Below, piece after piece: positions 36,500 to 48,089 of a stretch of 64,000 nucleotides of DNA. The notes beneath the pieces are model-generated. The model searched no databases, was not told the origin of the DNA, and saw only the letters and a list, made by a program, of their open reading frames with translations. Position 1 is the first letter of the stretch. The number at the start of each line of letters is the position of its first letter. The DNA lies in assembly GCA_963575745.1 (NCBI GenBank), contig CAUYUJ010014616.1, positions 37,991 through 101,990 of the forward strand, written 5' to 3'. The translations under genes were made by a program, and so were the position numbers. The DNA comes from Prorocentrum cordatum. Its lineage: Eukaryota > Sar > Dinophyceae > Prorocentrales > Prorocentraceae.

Positions 36500-37490
36500 T
36501 GTACATGCATGCATGCATTTATTTCGGTATATATGTATATATGTATGCATGTATTGAAGTGTGTAGGTATGTATGTGTGTGTTTATGCAGGCGTGTATGT
36601 ATGTATGTTTGGATGGATGTATGCGTGTATGTATGTATGTACGTATGTAGGTAGGTAGGTAGGCAGGTAGGTATGCATGTATGTGTGTATGTATGTGTGT
36701 ATGTATATTTGTATGTATGGAGGTGTATGCATGCATGCATGCATGCGCGTATGCATGCGTGCAATGTATTTATGTATGTATGTATGTATGTATGTATGTA
36801 TGTATGTGTGAATATACACGTATGTATGTATGCATGCATGTATGTATATGTGTATGTGTGTGTATGTATGTACGTACGTATGTACGTATGTACGTATGTA
36901 CGTATGTACGTATGTACGTATGTACGTATGTACGTATGCATGTATGTATGTATGCATGTATGCATGTATGCATGTATACATGTATGTATGTATGTATGAA
37001 TGAAATGCATGCATGCATGCATGCATGCATGCATGCATGTATGTATGTATGTATGTATGTATGCATGTATGTATGTATACATGCATGAATGTATGTATGT
37101 ATGTATGGATGGATTGATGTATGCATGTGTGCATGGGTGGTTGTATGCATGCATGCATGCATGTATGTATGCATGCATGTATGTATGTATGTATGTATGC
37201 TTTCATCTCGGTCTGCCTGTCGGTCTGTCTGTCTGTATGGGTGCATGTGTATATATGTATGGGTATGTGTAGATGTAGGTGTAGGTGTAGTTGCAGGTGC
37301 AGGTGCAGGTGCAGGTGTAGGTGTATGTGCTGGTGTATGTATGTGCATGTGCATGTAATGTAATGTATATAAATGCAATGTTGATGCATGTACGTATGTA
37401 TGAATGTGTGTATGCATGCATGTATGTGTGCATGTATGTTTGGATGGCTTGTTGTATGTATATGTGTGCATCTGTATATGTATATCTAAA
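36500..37490. repeat. (TGTA)n/(TGCA)n tetranucleotide array
   Basis: About 1 kb of TGTA, TGCA and CGTATGTA units; the TGCA parts are self-complementary. Met/Tyr/Cys/Val and His/Thr open frames on both strands are artefacts of the repeat. Confidence 0.95.
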
Positions 37491-37959
37491 GGAGCACATG
37501 CGTGTTATGCAGGTGTTTGAAGATGTTGGCGTTGCTCCCTGTTCAGGCCCCCCGCAGCCCCAGACGGCCCAGGAGGCAGCCCAGAGGGTCAAGCACTGGC
37601 CAAAGGGGCCCCCAGAGTCCCTCCACGAGAGCACCAAGAGGCACAAGGCGCTCATTATCCGTCCGCTCTTGGAAGGATTTCTTTGTGCCATTCTCGGGCA
37701 TTGGGCATCCCGCGGCGGCCCACGAGGCCTTCAAGATGACCCCACGTCGGGCTAAGAGTCCCCAAGGTTGCTCCGACGGCCCACCAGCGAGGCTTCCCGG
37801 GCCGGCAACCGGCCCAGGGGCGCTCCAGGGTGTCCCAGACGAGCCCCAAGGAGCCCATGAGTGATGCCATTTCCGTATTCCTGCGTCGGGCTGACCCGAC
37901 CATCGGCATTTCCACCGCACGTAGATGCCAGAGACGGTGCGGGCGCGCAAATCTTGCCT

Positions 37960-38220
37960 CCTTCTCATCCCCTTCGTCCTCCCCCCAGTCGTTCCTCCCT
38001 TCTTTTCCTTCCGCATTCCTCATCATTCCTTTCTGCCTCGCATTCCTTCTCCCCTCCCTCGTCATCTCTACTGCCTTTCATCATTTCCATCCTCCTAGCC
38101 GCCTTTCCCCATCCTCCTGCTCCGTTTCTTTCTCGTACGTACATTCTCTTCCCATCCTTCTTTTCATCCCTCACTTTCCTCCCCTTCCCCTCCCCTTCCT
38201 CCCCTTCCTCTTCTCGGGGG
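37960..38220. other. Pyrimidine-rich non-coding stretch
   Basis: CCTTCC/CTTCTC-rich sequence without a gene, directly left of inverted-repeat element I. Confidence 0.7.
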
Positions 38221-38221
38221 T

Positions 38222-38375
38222 GGACAGAACCCCCACCCTGACACGTCGATTAATGAATTGTCTGTTTCGGGTTCTCGACAGGCCGCCGCGGCCGTCATTC
38301 TCCAGGCTTGCGCCGCCAGGATTGGGCCCGAGGTCGTTTTCACGAAACCGCGTGTTACTGAAGGGGGTTCTGTCC
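38222..38375. mobile_element. Inverted-repeat element I
   Basis: A 154 bp segment bounded by perfect 13 bp inverted repeats GGACAGAACCCCC and GGGGGTTCTGTCC. The interior contains AATTGTCTG and other short pairs. A single copy here. Confidence 0.7.
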
Positions 38376-38724
38376 ATCCCCGATCTTCCGCCTCCTCTTC
38401 CCCCTCGCCTTCCACTTCCTCCTCCCCGTGCCCTCCCCTTGCCCCCCCCCCTTCCTCTTCCCCCTCCCCGCCCGCCTCCTCGCCGCCCTGCTGCCTCCCC
38501 CCTCCTCCCCCCGACGCTGCGAAAAAGCTGCGGCCTCGCAAGCAATGCCGACCTCTGGACGCCTGGACCCCGCGGTTCTGCGGCCAGGTCGATCCGTGAG
38601 GGCCCCAGCGCCCGAATCAGGGCAAGATCGTTCGTCGTGAAGAAATGCGACGCCAAGATCTCAGGGTTCCCCAACCCTCGCCCCAGTCTCCCAGCAATCG
38701 GGGGCGGCCAAAGAGGCGGGCGGT

Positions 38725-38888
38725 GTCCAGGGGGGGGGGGTGATACCATTGCCAGGGTCGTGACGTCTCGCAGAACTCACGGTGCCCTCTCCTCATTCCA
38801 GTGTGGGTGATGTCCAGGGAGGGTGATACCATTGCCAGGGTCATGATGTCTCGCAGAACTCACGGCCCCCTCTCCTCATTCCAGTGTG
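38725..38888. repeat. ~83 bp tandem duplication
   Basis: TGATACCATTGCCAGGGTC, then CTCGCAGAACTCACGG and CTCTCCTCATTCCAGTGTG, occurs twice at an 83 base offset (38741 and 38824). Confidence 0.9.
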
Positions 38889-39342
38889 TCACCTGGCCCC
38901 CCCCCCACCCCCGCCTCGTCCGCGCACATCCCCAAGCCATTGCTTGCGAACCCCCCTGGGGGGACCCCAGTGTAGACGCCCCCGAGGGAAGGGGTGGGCG
39001 ACCCCGCCGACCGCTCGGCCCGGCCCCCTCGCCCCATTCGGCGGCCAGCCTTCAGGGGGGACGTGAGAGCGGGCGGGCCTTTCCAGAAGGCCCTGAAGTC
39101 CGCCCGGCCTTCCGAAGTGTGCTCTGGGCCTCTCCCCGAGGACGCGGGAAGCCGCCCAGGAGGCCGGAGGGCCTCCGAGAGGCCCTCCGGCCGCCTCCCG
39201 AGGAGGCCCCCCGCTCGCTTCCCCCCCCGTTCGCCGTCCGAGGAGGCCCCCCGTTCGTTTCCCCCCCCGTTCGCTCGCCGCCGGCCCGCTCCCAGGGAGC
39301 GGCCGGCGGGCGAGCCCCGCCGACCCCTGACCTTCCAGAGAG

Positions 39343-39430
39343 CTTTTTTTTAGCACTGGAGGCCTAAAAACCTAAAAAGCGAAACGAAACAGCTCTGGGA
39401 TAGGTTTTTAGGCCGCGTGCTATTTTTTAG
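39343..39430. mobile_element. Fold-back element J
   Basis: TTTTTTTTAGCACTGGAGGC then CTAAAAACCTA pairs with TAGGTTTTTAGGCCGCGTGC then TATTTTTTAG, around a ~27 base spacer containing GCGAAACGAAAC. Confidence 0.75.
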
Positions 39431-39602
39431 CCCTCCTGAGAGTCAGGGACCGCTCCGCGAGCCCCGCGCGCCCGGAGGCCGCCCGCCTGGGCCGCCGCGG
39501 CCTGGGCCGCCGGCGGGCCGGGCTCGGGCGCTCCGCCGGCGGAGCAGGCCGGGGCGGGGAGCCCCGCCCAGCGGCCGGAGGGTTGGCGCCACACGGCGAA
39601 CG

Positions 39603-39935
39603 GGCCTCCTCCTCCTCCTCCTCCTCCTCCTCCCCTCCTCCTCCTCCTCCTCCTCCTCCTCCCTCCTCCTCCTCCTCTCCTCCTCCTCCTCCTCCTCCTC
39701 CTCCTATTCCTCCTCCTCCGCCTCCTCCTCCTTCCTCCTCCTCCTCCTCTTCCTCCTCCTCCTCCTCCTCCTCCTCCTCCCTCCTCCTCCTTTTCCTCCT
39801 CCTCCTCCTCCTCCTCCTCCCCTCCTCCTCCTCCTCCTCCTCCTCCTCCTCCTCCTCCTCCTCGTCCCTCCTCCTCCTCCTCCTCCTCCTCCTCCTCCTC
39901 CTCCTCCTCCTCCTCCTCCTCCTCCTCCTCCTCCT
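39603..39935. repeat. (CTC)n tract
   Basis: About 330 bases of CTC triplets with few interruptions; poly-Ser, poly-Pro, poly-Leu and poly-Glu frames are artefacts. Confidence 0.98.
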
Positions 39936-40345
39936 CGGCCGTGCAGGCAGGGGCTTCCCTGCGGCCTGCGGGCCGCAGTCCCCCGGCCCAGGCCGGAAGG
40001 GGGAGCGAGCCTCTGCTGAGGCCCCGCCTGGGCGCCTCTGCGTTGCCAGGCCAGGGCAGGAAGCGCTCGAAGCGGCGCCTGCACCTCTGCGTTGCCAGGC
40101 CTGGGGCAAGAAGCCCCAGGCCACAGGGGGTAGACTCAGTGGCAGCTGAGGGGCGACGGTGGGGGGACGGAGCGTCAGGCTCGAGGCTCGAGGTGTTCGA
40201 GCGGTCGTCCGAGCGATGGCAGGAGGTCGACTCCTTCCCCAGAGAACGCTTTTCGACGGGAATCCGTTTTTGGTGGCCCTGGGGCTCGATAGCGAGCACC
40301 CGCGAAAGTGGGCACGGGGGGGACGCGTCGACCCGCAATTGCCCA

Positions 40346-40438
40346 TTGATCGCCGATAGGGGTCCGATAGTCCCACCCTGCCCAGCAGCGTGCGGATTCG
40401 CTATCGGGGGCCTATCGCCGATCCATCGGCGGATGTCA
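40346..40438. repeat. Element M, copy 1
   Basis: TGATCGCCGATAGGGGTCCG, then CTGCCCAGCAGCGTGCGGA and CCTATCGCCGATCCATCGGC, forms a ~93 base block with repeated ATCGCCGAT palindromic pieces. It recurs at 41858-41955. Confidence 0.7.
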
Positions 40439-40447
40439 GAGCCCCGA

Positions 40448-40785
40448 ATCATCAGGGGTAACTCGGGTCAGGGCTAATTCGGGTTCATTTTTCGAAAATC
40501 CGAACCCGAGTTGCCCAGGGCCCGAGTTACCCCGGCTAATTCGGGCGTCCAGAGCCCCAAATCATCAGGGGTAACTCGGGTCAGGGGTAACTCGGGTTCA
40601 TTTTTCGGGAATCCGAACCCGAGTTGTCCCGGGCCCGAGTTACCCCGGCTAATTCGGGCGTCCAGAGCCCCAAATCATCAGGGGTAATTCGGGTCAGGGC
40701 TAACTCGGGTTCGTGTTTCGGGAATCCGAGCCCGAGTTGCCCCGGACCCGAGTTACCCCGGATAATTCGGGCGCCCAAGGATGTA
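40448..40785. repeat. 113 bp tandem repeat with internal palindromes, three units
   Basis: Units start at ATCATCAGGGGTAA near 40448, 40561 and 40674. Each has AACTCGGGTTC in its left half and GAACCCGAGTT then CCCGAGTTACCCCGG in its right half, so every unit can fold on itself. Confidence 0.9.
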
Positions 40786-40851
40786 TCGCCGATTGCAGGT
40801 CGATGTAGTGTTCCCCCTGTGCCAGACCCTCCCCATATCGTTGCCCCGCAA

Positions 40852-41031
40852 TACAGTCGGGTCCTTGAAGAAGGAACCCTTTTGGTTGGGGAGGGGCTCC
40901 AGGTTCCTTAAGTGTTTCACAGCTTGCCTCAGGTTTTCCTCATGTTTTCGATAGGAAATCGAAGTTTAACTTATGGGAAAAAGGGGCCTCGTTCCTTATT
41001 TGGGGTTCCTTAGGTCAACGCCCCGACTGTA
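40852..41031 (+). mobile_element. TA-flanked MITE family B, copy 4
   Basis: A 180 bp copy from TACAGTCGGGTCCTTGAAGA to GTCAACGCCCCGACTGTA with the full family interior. Confidence 0.9.
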
Positions 41032-41177
41032 GGTCGACCCCTTCCCCAGAGGTAGCTTATCGTCGCGGATCCATGCTCGGTGGCCCCAGGCCTCGATGAC
41101 GACGCCCCGAGGCCGCAAGCGAAGACAAATGGGCAGGGCTGATTTAATCGGATCGACGGGCATTTTGGATCCTACCT

Positions 41178-41302
41178 GGCATCGCTCGGACGTGTGCATT
41201 TTTTTCTCGGCGAGGACCATCGAGGAGCATCCTGGATCATTTGGCGAAAAAGCCACGCACGAAACCGAAAAAAACACAGGGAATGGACGTCCGAACGATG
41301 GC
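41178..41302 (+). mobile_element. Inverted-repeat element family C, copy 3
   Basis: A 125 bp copy: GGCATCGCTCGGACGTGTGC at the left, ATGGACGTCCGAACGATGGC at the right (one arm mismatch). Confidence 0.85.
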
Positions 41303-41857
41303 GAGCCTAGAGCACCCGCGAGGGCGCGAAGATCATCGTGCTTCGCGCGTCGCGGTCTGGGCCAGAGTGGCTGCCTTCCTCCAAGAGGGGGTGGCACGAG
41401 GGCGCGGTGATGATCGACATGGGAGATCTGATAAGGGAGGTCGGTCGGACTCGGCATTGCAGCAGTCTGCGCGCCGCATGCTGAGAGCTGGTTTCGGCCG
41501 CCACCCACCAAGCGAAGCAAGGCCTGGCCCTGGGTCGCGGACGGGCTAGGCGCACAAAAGCGAGAGGGCGGCGGACGGGCTAGGCGCTGATGGATGGGGG
41601 GAGGAGGAGCAGGAGAAGGGCCTCGTCCTTTCCTCCTCCTTCTCACTCCCTTCAGCATGATATGAGGCCTGTTCCCCCGTCTCCTCCTCTTTCTCTCGGC
41701 TTTTGTCTGTTGGTAGCCCATGTGCACTCTACCGATCCGCCTGCGACCCTTGGAGCGTTGCTTCGGGGGCCACCTGGCTCTAGTTTGATGGACCCCCCAA
41801 GGCCGACTGGCCCCGGGGGGGAGGCTGTACCCGCTGGGGCTCCGACCGCCCCGTGAT

Positions 41858-41955
41858 CGCCGACAGGGGCCCGATCGCCCGAACCTGCCCAGGAGGAGCG
41901 TGCGGACTCGCGGTCGGGGCCCTATCGCCGCTCCATCGGGGATGCATCGCCGATG
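41858..41955. repeat. Element M, copy 2
   Basis: TGATCGCCGACAGGGGCCCG and CCTATCGCCGCTCCATCGGG match the block at 40346-40438. Confidence 0.7.
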
Positions 41956-41971
41956 CCAAGTCGATCTGTCT

Positions 41972-42170
41972 GCGGGCAATAATTATATCCACATCCAGTG
42001 CGTCTTGGATTCTTGGGCTCTCTTCCCCAGAAACCGTAGACGCACCGGATATGGATAAAAATCTGGCCCCAAGAGGCTTGATTTTATCCATATCCGGTGC
42101 GCCTCAGCGTTGCGGCACCTCTTCCCAAAAAGTCCACGACGCTTTGGATATGGATAGAAGTACTGCCCGC
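41972..42170. mobile_element. Nested palindromic element K
   Basis: Outer arms GCGGGCAATAATTATATCCA and GGATAGAAGTACTGCCCGC pair imperfectly over about 30 bases. Inside, GACGCACCGGATATGGATAA (42038 on) pairs with TTATCCATATCCGGTGCG (to 42101). This gives one palindrome within another. Confidence 0.7.
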
Positions 42171-42384
42171 ACTGCCCCCCCCCCTTGTGCCAGACCCCCC
42201 CCCCCCCTTGCCCCTCAGAGAACGGCCTCGTCCGGTCTGGCCGCCGGCGCGGCCCGCGCCGGCGCGGCCCGCTCCAGGCGCCCTGGGCCCTCGGCGGCGC
42301 GGGCGCGGGCGGGCTGCAGCGCTCGCCCCCGGAGGAGGGCGCCGGCAGGCAGAGGACCGGGGGGGGGGGGTCAGGGGCAACGAT

Positions 42385-42840
42385 GGGGGTGGATGATGCT
42401 GGTGATGGTCACGGTCATGGTGATGGTCATGGTCATGGTCCCGGTCATGGTGATGATGGTGGTAGTGGTGATGGTGGTGGTACTGGTGGTGGTTGTGGTG
42501 GTGGTATGATGGTGCTGGTGATGGTGCTGGTGATGATGGTGCTGGTGATGCTGATGATGCTGATGATGATGATGATGCTGATGATGATGATTATTCTTAT
42601 TGATTTTGATGATCGCTGTCTGGCGATTGGTAATTGATGACGTGTGGTGTATGATGATGCTGATGGTGGTGGTGATGCTGGTGGTGATGTTGATGGTGGT
42701 GATGCTGATGATGGTGGTGATTATGATAATTGGTGATTGATTATGGGTGGTTGATGATTGGTGATGGACAACGATGGGGCTGTGGTGATGCTTAGGATGG
42801 CGATGATAGTGATGATGAGGGTGATGGTGATGGTGATGAT
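42385..42840. repeat. GGT/GAT-rich repeat
   Basis: Imperfect GGT, GAT and GTGAT units with unique interruptions near 42600-42660. No gene. Confidence 0.85.
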
Positions 42841-43064
42841 GACACAACGGCAACAACGACAGGGGACATGCTCGACGTTTGAGGTTTCTGGGCGTCTTCG
42901 TGGGTCACCAGCGGCTGTCTAGACTCTGCATACCTTCCAGCTGCTGCGCCTCTCCGAGAGCCGTCCAGGTGTGCTCGGATGGTTCCGAGCGGCCGTCAGG
43001 GGCTGGCCGCCCCACTGCGCTGCAAGATGGGCTCGTTTCGTTAGCACCTTTTCGATCCATAGCC

Positions 43065-43219
43065 TTCAGTCGGGCGTGTCCTTCTACAGGAGGAACATTC
43101 AAGAGTAGTAAAAAAGTACCCGGGGGACGATGTTTGTATTGTTTTGGCTATTTTGATTCATTGTTGAGAATGATTAATTCTTCTTCCACAATCCGCCTGC
43201 AGGAGGACATGCCCGACCT
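43065..43219. mobile_element. Inverted-repeat element family N, copy 2
   Basis: Left CAGTCGGGCGTGTCCTTCTA then CAGGAGGA; right CCTGCAGGAGGACATGCCCG then ACC. The arms are imperfect complements and correspond to those at 26975-27126. Confidence 0.65.
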
Positions 43220-44029
43220 AACCATAGCCTTGGCGGCCATGCCAAACCAGCGATGTCTTCAAGGAGGGGCTCCAGAACGATTGCGTACGGGCATCGCAGT
43301 TTGGGTTCCAACTCTGTCGGGGGACCGCTGACGCGCTCATTCTGCTCGACGGTGGCGTATGCTGCTCGCGTTGACGCGCTCATGCGCTCATGATGCTCGG
43401 CGTATGATCGACGCAGCTTTACTCACAGGAAATAACCGTGGTCCTGTCTGACTTCTGTCTGATTGGGCGAGAGATGTCGACCGACTGAAAGAAATGTATG
43501 GGTACTCCCGTGGCGCGTTTAATGCTACCACCACCTATTGTAGATGTGGTCCGAAGAAATTGCTCACATTGTGTTTCACTAATGTCTACTATTGGGCGGT
43601 TTTTCTGGGCGGTTGAAAGCTGCTCGTTTCTCTGTCGAAACGGTGATGCTGACAAACGGTTTTGCGGATTCGCAACAGCAGGAACATGTAGTAACATGTG
43701 AGATGTATGTGCTGGCGGCGCGGCGCCAGTATACCGAGTTCTGGACAGCTATCGCATATGCTGGAAACCATTACCTCTGCAGGGAAGGACATGGGCTTGA
43801 ATCAACTTTGTGAAGGCCTTTCCTACTAACAAGATAAGGAGGCCAGGTCGTCACCATTCAACTTGGTGGCAGAATCTGTAAGGTTTGGGACCATCGATTA
43901 CGCGTGATGGACGGTTGGGGGATAGATTGAGAAGGCGTCTGTGTAGAGCAAGTGTGTAAAGCGTTTGCCCGTTGCTGAGTTGTTATAGGTCCCGATTCCC
44001 ACCGGTTCGAATGGTCCGCGGCGGTTGCC
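43220..44029. other. Unique-looking sequence, no gene recognised
   Basis: Lower GC than its neighbours from about 43370 to 43850. No repeat or reading frame stands out. Confidence 0.4.
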
Positions 44030-45122
44030 AAGTTCGGGTCTGGGGCGGCCCCCTGCGGGTCACGGAGGGCCTCGCCGCCACGATGACCGTGCACAACATT
44101 CAGGCGTTTCCCGTCCTTTACTACCTGGCCCAGGTGCGGCACATGCCGCAGGCCCTCTTCCAGCTCCAGGACGATATGGTCGAGCTCCTCACCCGTGTCC
44201 CTCGTTGCTGGGTGCCGGTCGGGGCCGCCTATTCCTTCGACTCGCTGTTCCGGTACCCCAACCGCTTTATGCGGCTCCGCTACATGAGCATGGCCATCAA
44301 GGCCCACACCAGGGCCTCCCCGAAGATGGAGTGGCGGGGTCTTCGCCATGATCTTCAGGCATTCCGTTGGCACGACGATCACATTCTGTAGCCTTGGGCT
44401 AGTGATTGGCATGCGCGGTCTGCGGTACAGGTTCTCCACGACGCCCATGCTCAGAAAATACAGGCCCTGCCCTCCATCACCGGCAACGATCTCTTGGACC
44501 TCTCGCAGACAGCCCTCAACGACCTCCTCCGTGCCGCCGATGGGCCTCCGGCTCTTGAACATGTATTCCGACGGCGTTGGTCTTCTCGTTGGGCCACCTA
44601 TTTCCGGCGGGGGGTGCCGATCGGAATCGCTGTGAAACGGGCATGTTGGTGCGTTTCCAAGCATGCCCCCGTAGTCCCGCTTTTCCTTGGGTTTGCAATC
44701 GCTTCCACGTGGCTGAACAGCTGGTGCACGGCACACCGCTTTCAGGGTCGTGGCAATTGCCATTTTTGCCATTGGCCCTCGGACGCGCTGGAGCACCTGG
44801 CCAGATGCAGAGTTTCGGTCACTACCTCGGCGCGGCCCACCAGGACTTTTTAGACTTCCTGGGGCTTCACGCCGACTTCGGGGCCTTCGCGCGGCAGGCA
44901 TTCGGACTCCACGTCACCATGGCGGTAGTTGAGGCCACCCGGCTCAATCCGGGACTTGCTACTCGGCATTCCGCCCCGGCGCGTTTCTGGGCCGACTTGC
45001 AGGAATCGGCTCGCAAATGGCCCGATGCGGCGAAACGCCTCCGTGCACTGGCATTTCCAGGTCAGTTCAGTAGCCGCCGACTGTGCGTAGCCGCCGACAG
45101 TGTTTTTGCGTGTCCTTTATGA
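44030..45122 (+). pseudogene. Broken LINE-type polyprotein tail (post-reverse-transcriptase region and zinc knuckle)
   Basis: From about 44030 one frame reads as the region C-terminal to a non-LTR reverse transcriptase: VHNIQAFPVLYYLAQV, then PRCWVPVGAAYSFDSLF, a pattern shared with the remnant at 45414-46466. An in-frame TAG lies at 44389-44391; the same frame continues beyond it through GNDLLDLSQTALNDLLRAA. A zinc knuckle CX2CX8HX3C (CHFC...H...C) lies at 44758-44811. Just after it the coherent reading moves to another frame, giving SFGHYLGAAHQDFLDFLGL and ending at 45122. With one stop and at least one shift, and no palm domain visible, I call it a dead 5'-truncated copy. Third codon positions are GC-rich like the other coding sequences here. 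Confidence 0.65.
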
Positions 45123-45239
45123 CCGCGGCCGGGTTGGTCCCCTAACGGCTGAGAAAAACAGCCAGCCGTGGTCGTGGAGCGCAGCGCTGGGGGATGCCAG
45201 CCCGTCTGGTTTGAGCACGCCTCGGAGCAGATCAGTTCG

Positions 45240-45361
45240 GGCGAAGGCCGCGGGCTGAGCTTGAGAGGGCAATTTTGTGAAGGCATTAGTTCGCGGTGAT
45301 GATCGCGACGAAGGCCGCGGACTGAGCTTGAAAGGGCACTTATTGAAGGCATTAGGTCGTT

Positions 45362-45401
<40 letters not shown>
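45240..45401. repeat. ~64 bp tandem duplication and (TA)n tract
   Basis: GAAGGCCGCGGGCTGAGCTT...GAAGGCATTAG occurs twice (about 45243 and 45308), followed by (TA)n at 45367-45401 directly in front of the second LINE remnant. Confidence 0.85.
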
Positions 45402-45404
<3 letters not shown>

Positions 45405-45413
45405 GCGCTCGGC

Positions 45414-46466
45414 ATGAACCCGTTCGTGCTGCAGGTCGAGATGATCGGCAGCATCTCCGCGCCGTGCGCCCTCGGCGTGCGCGCGGACGACGTGGACGCT
45501 GCGGTCCATGACCGCCGCGCGCTGCCCAGGCCCTGGCGCGTCTTTCGCGCTGCTGAGGCGCTCGCGGGCTCGAAGCTCACGATGCCGAAGCGCATCCTCG
45601 CCCCGCTCGGCCTGCCGTTCCCCGCCGGCGTCGAGGCCGAGATGAAGGCGCGGCTGGCTTCGCATCTCCAATCGTGGGGTGCTATGACTGTGGCAGACAG
45701 AGGCGAGTATCTCGGCGCGCTGATGGGCCCTGCAGTCGCGATCAATGATATCTGGAAAGCTGCTGGCAGTAGATGGATCTTCTGATTTCTGGAGCTCGCT
45801 GCGGTGGACTGCCCAGTGCATCTCACCGCGCGCTTGCACAACACCCGAGTACTGCCCACCCTCGGCTACCTGGCGCAGATGTTCCCCATCCCGAAAGCGA
45901 TCAGATGCCGCCAGGGGTGGGCATTCATGAAGATGCGGCACTTGCCGCCACGGAGCCTCGCGAAGACGGACGTCCTCAGCCTTGTGAACTGGTCAACGCT
46001 GCACGTGCACTCGATCAACGTGTACTCCGCGGACACGATGATGCTCGCCGCAGAGGGCATGAACACAAATTTGCGAGCTCTCTTTGTGTTCCTGGAGCAG
46101 CAGACCTGGGATCATGGCACGCTCGCCGAGATCGGTCTGCGCTGGCGCAGCCCGCGGTTTTGGCAGACGCTGCCCATCGTCGCCCGCCCCCACAACGCGA
46201 GCAGCAGCTTCGACGATGGCGGCAACTCGGCAATGATGAAGGCGGCTGGCGGAGCTCGCGCGGAGCTCCGCGCGGCCGCGGATCATGCCGTGACTTCGTT
46301 GCCGCCGAGGCGAGTGAAAACACAGCGCGCCCTCGCCTGTGCCCTTCGCCCCCCCCCCCCCCCCGCTACCCCGACGCCCTCCATGTCCTCCTTGCCCGTC
46401 GTTTTCAGGCCTGGAAGTTGCCCCTTGTCGGTCGAGCCGAATGGCGCGCCCTGCGATACCGCTTAG
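45414..46466 (+). pseudogene. Broken LINE-type reverse transcriptase thumb/tail
   Basis: One frame (45414-45785) gives a reverse-transcriptase thumb-like segment, KLTMPKRILAPLGLPFPAGV and then GEYLGALMGPAVAINDIW; 'YLG..MG....W' is a usual signature after the palm. A TGA at 45783-45785 interrupts, and the same frame resumes at 45804 with RLHNTRVLPTLGYLAQMFPI and a tail that matches in pattern the remnant at 44030-45122. The upstream palm (FADD box) is absent. The sequence degenerates before 46320, where a C run begins. Same strand as the other remnant and as the frames at 50-60 kb. Confidence 0.6.
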
Positions 46467-46499
46467 CCCCAGGAGCCCCTTCCTAGCTGGCAAGCTGCC

Positions 46500-47365
46500 G
46501 CGATAAAAACTATCAAGAGCAGCAGGCCCCACGCCCAGGGAGCCCCCAGGCGCTGTCTTTTCAGATGTGATGCGCGCCGTCTGCCACCGCGCGCTCTTGA
46601 CCAGTTTTCACGGCATGTGAGGCGTCCGGCGATGTGGAGTCTAGTTCATTATCCCTCGGTACCAATCCCCGGGAACGCTGCGTTCCATATCGGTCTCCGG
46701 GGTGAACCGTCCCCCGAGGATGTGGAGCGGGTCGCGCTGGCTTTTCACTCGCGCAACACCCTTCGGCCCCGGCCGCCGCCCCCCCCCCTTCCACCTGCGC
46801 GGTAGAAATGCGCGCTCAGCACTTTACGACGCACGTCGAGCAGCGCAGGCCTTGTAGATAGGTCCAGGGCCCGATTCTAAGCGTTGCACGTGTATTTCCA
46901 CGTGCGCGTATAGCTGCCCTTCCGGGGTCGCCCACGTGTGCCGTGTCCTCTCGCGTCGCCCGCGTCGGATCTGAGTGGCCTGGCCCGTAGGGGTGCTGCT
47001 CTGAGCTTGGCCCCGCGGGGGGTGCTCGGGATCCTCGTCCGCGCGTGGCTCGAGGTCAGGGCCCTTGAGAGGTGCTGCGCTTGGCCCGCTGGGGGTGCCA
47101 GCACGGGTGGATTGGCCCTGTGGAGGGCTCCACCCACTCTCGCGCGGACTGCGACTTCCAGGTGGGGCCGCGCCACCCTGCTCTGCCGCCGCTGCCGCCG
47201 CCTCTCGGTCGGTCGTCGTGGTGGGGCGCTGTGGTTATGAACGATATCTCTCTATATATATATATATATGTATATATGTACCCGCGCATAGCCCCCCTGG
47301 GCTCCGCCAGCTGCGCGGCCACATTTGGCAAATCCTGGCGCCGCCCCCCCCGGCGTCCAAGAGAG
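46500..47365. other. Non-coding stretch
   Basis: No gene recognised. A C run (~46780) and (TA)n at about 47248-47276 are the only simple features. Confidence 0.5.
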
Positions 47366-47369
47366 CCCC

Positions 47370-48010
47370 GGGAAAGCTTGAAGACGGCCCAGGACATCTT
47401 CGAAACAGCGCGGGAATGGCCCAAGGCAGTCCAAGCCAGCCCTCCGCCGGCGCTGGAAGCCCCCGAGAGCAATCAAGATCGCCCGAAAGATATCGAAGAA
47501 ACCCCCAAGGGCTCCAGGGAAGCCTTCGAGAGGCCAAAATCAGTGAAGAAAAGTGCATTTGTGTTTTCGCACTTCCGCCTCCGACGCGCTTCCGAGACTT
47601 GCGCAAGCCTTCCAAGGAAACTCCAAGAGGCCCCCAGGCGGCGCCCCGAGCGGCGCGAAGTGGCCCAAGAGGCCAAAAGAGGCCCACAATGACGCCCGAC
47701 GAGGCACCACCGACGCCCCAAAGACGCACCGAGCAGGCCCCAACGAGCTCCCCGGAGCCGCCCCAGAGGCATCCAGCGCCGAAGAGGGCCCCGGGAGGCC
47801 CTCGAGAGCTCCGAAGAAGCCCCCAGGAGAGTTCCAAAAGGCCCCGAGAGCCGCTCGGAACGCCTCTTGGTGGCATCTTGGAATTCTCTTGGGTTGCGCG
47901 CGCAAGCCTCGGAAGCGTGTCGAAGGCGGAAGTGCGAGAACACAACATCGCAATTGCTCGAGTGTTTGCAATTATGTTGGCCTCATGAGGGCTTCCCCGC
48001 AGTTCTCGGA
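47370..48010. repeat. Degenerate GGCCC/CCCGAG array
   Basis: Loose repeats of GGCCCAAG, CCCGAGAG and CGCTTCCGAG (complement of the GGCCTC family), including paired strings CGCTTCCGAGAC (47587) and CCTCGGAAGCG (47914) that face each other. Confidence 0.55.
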
Positions 48011-48089
48011 GGCCTCTTGGGATAATGGTTGGTGCTATTGGGGGGCTTCCAGAGCCCATTCGAAAACAAACATTCTAATTTTTTGTTTT

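Noticed and set aside
36449-37389. Cys/Tyr/Met and His/Thr/Ile-rich frames
   Set aside because: Tetranucleotide TGTA/TGCA repeat stays open by periodicity; no gene signature.
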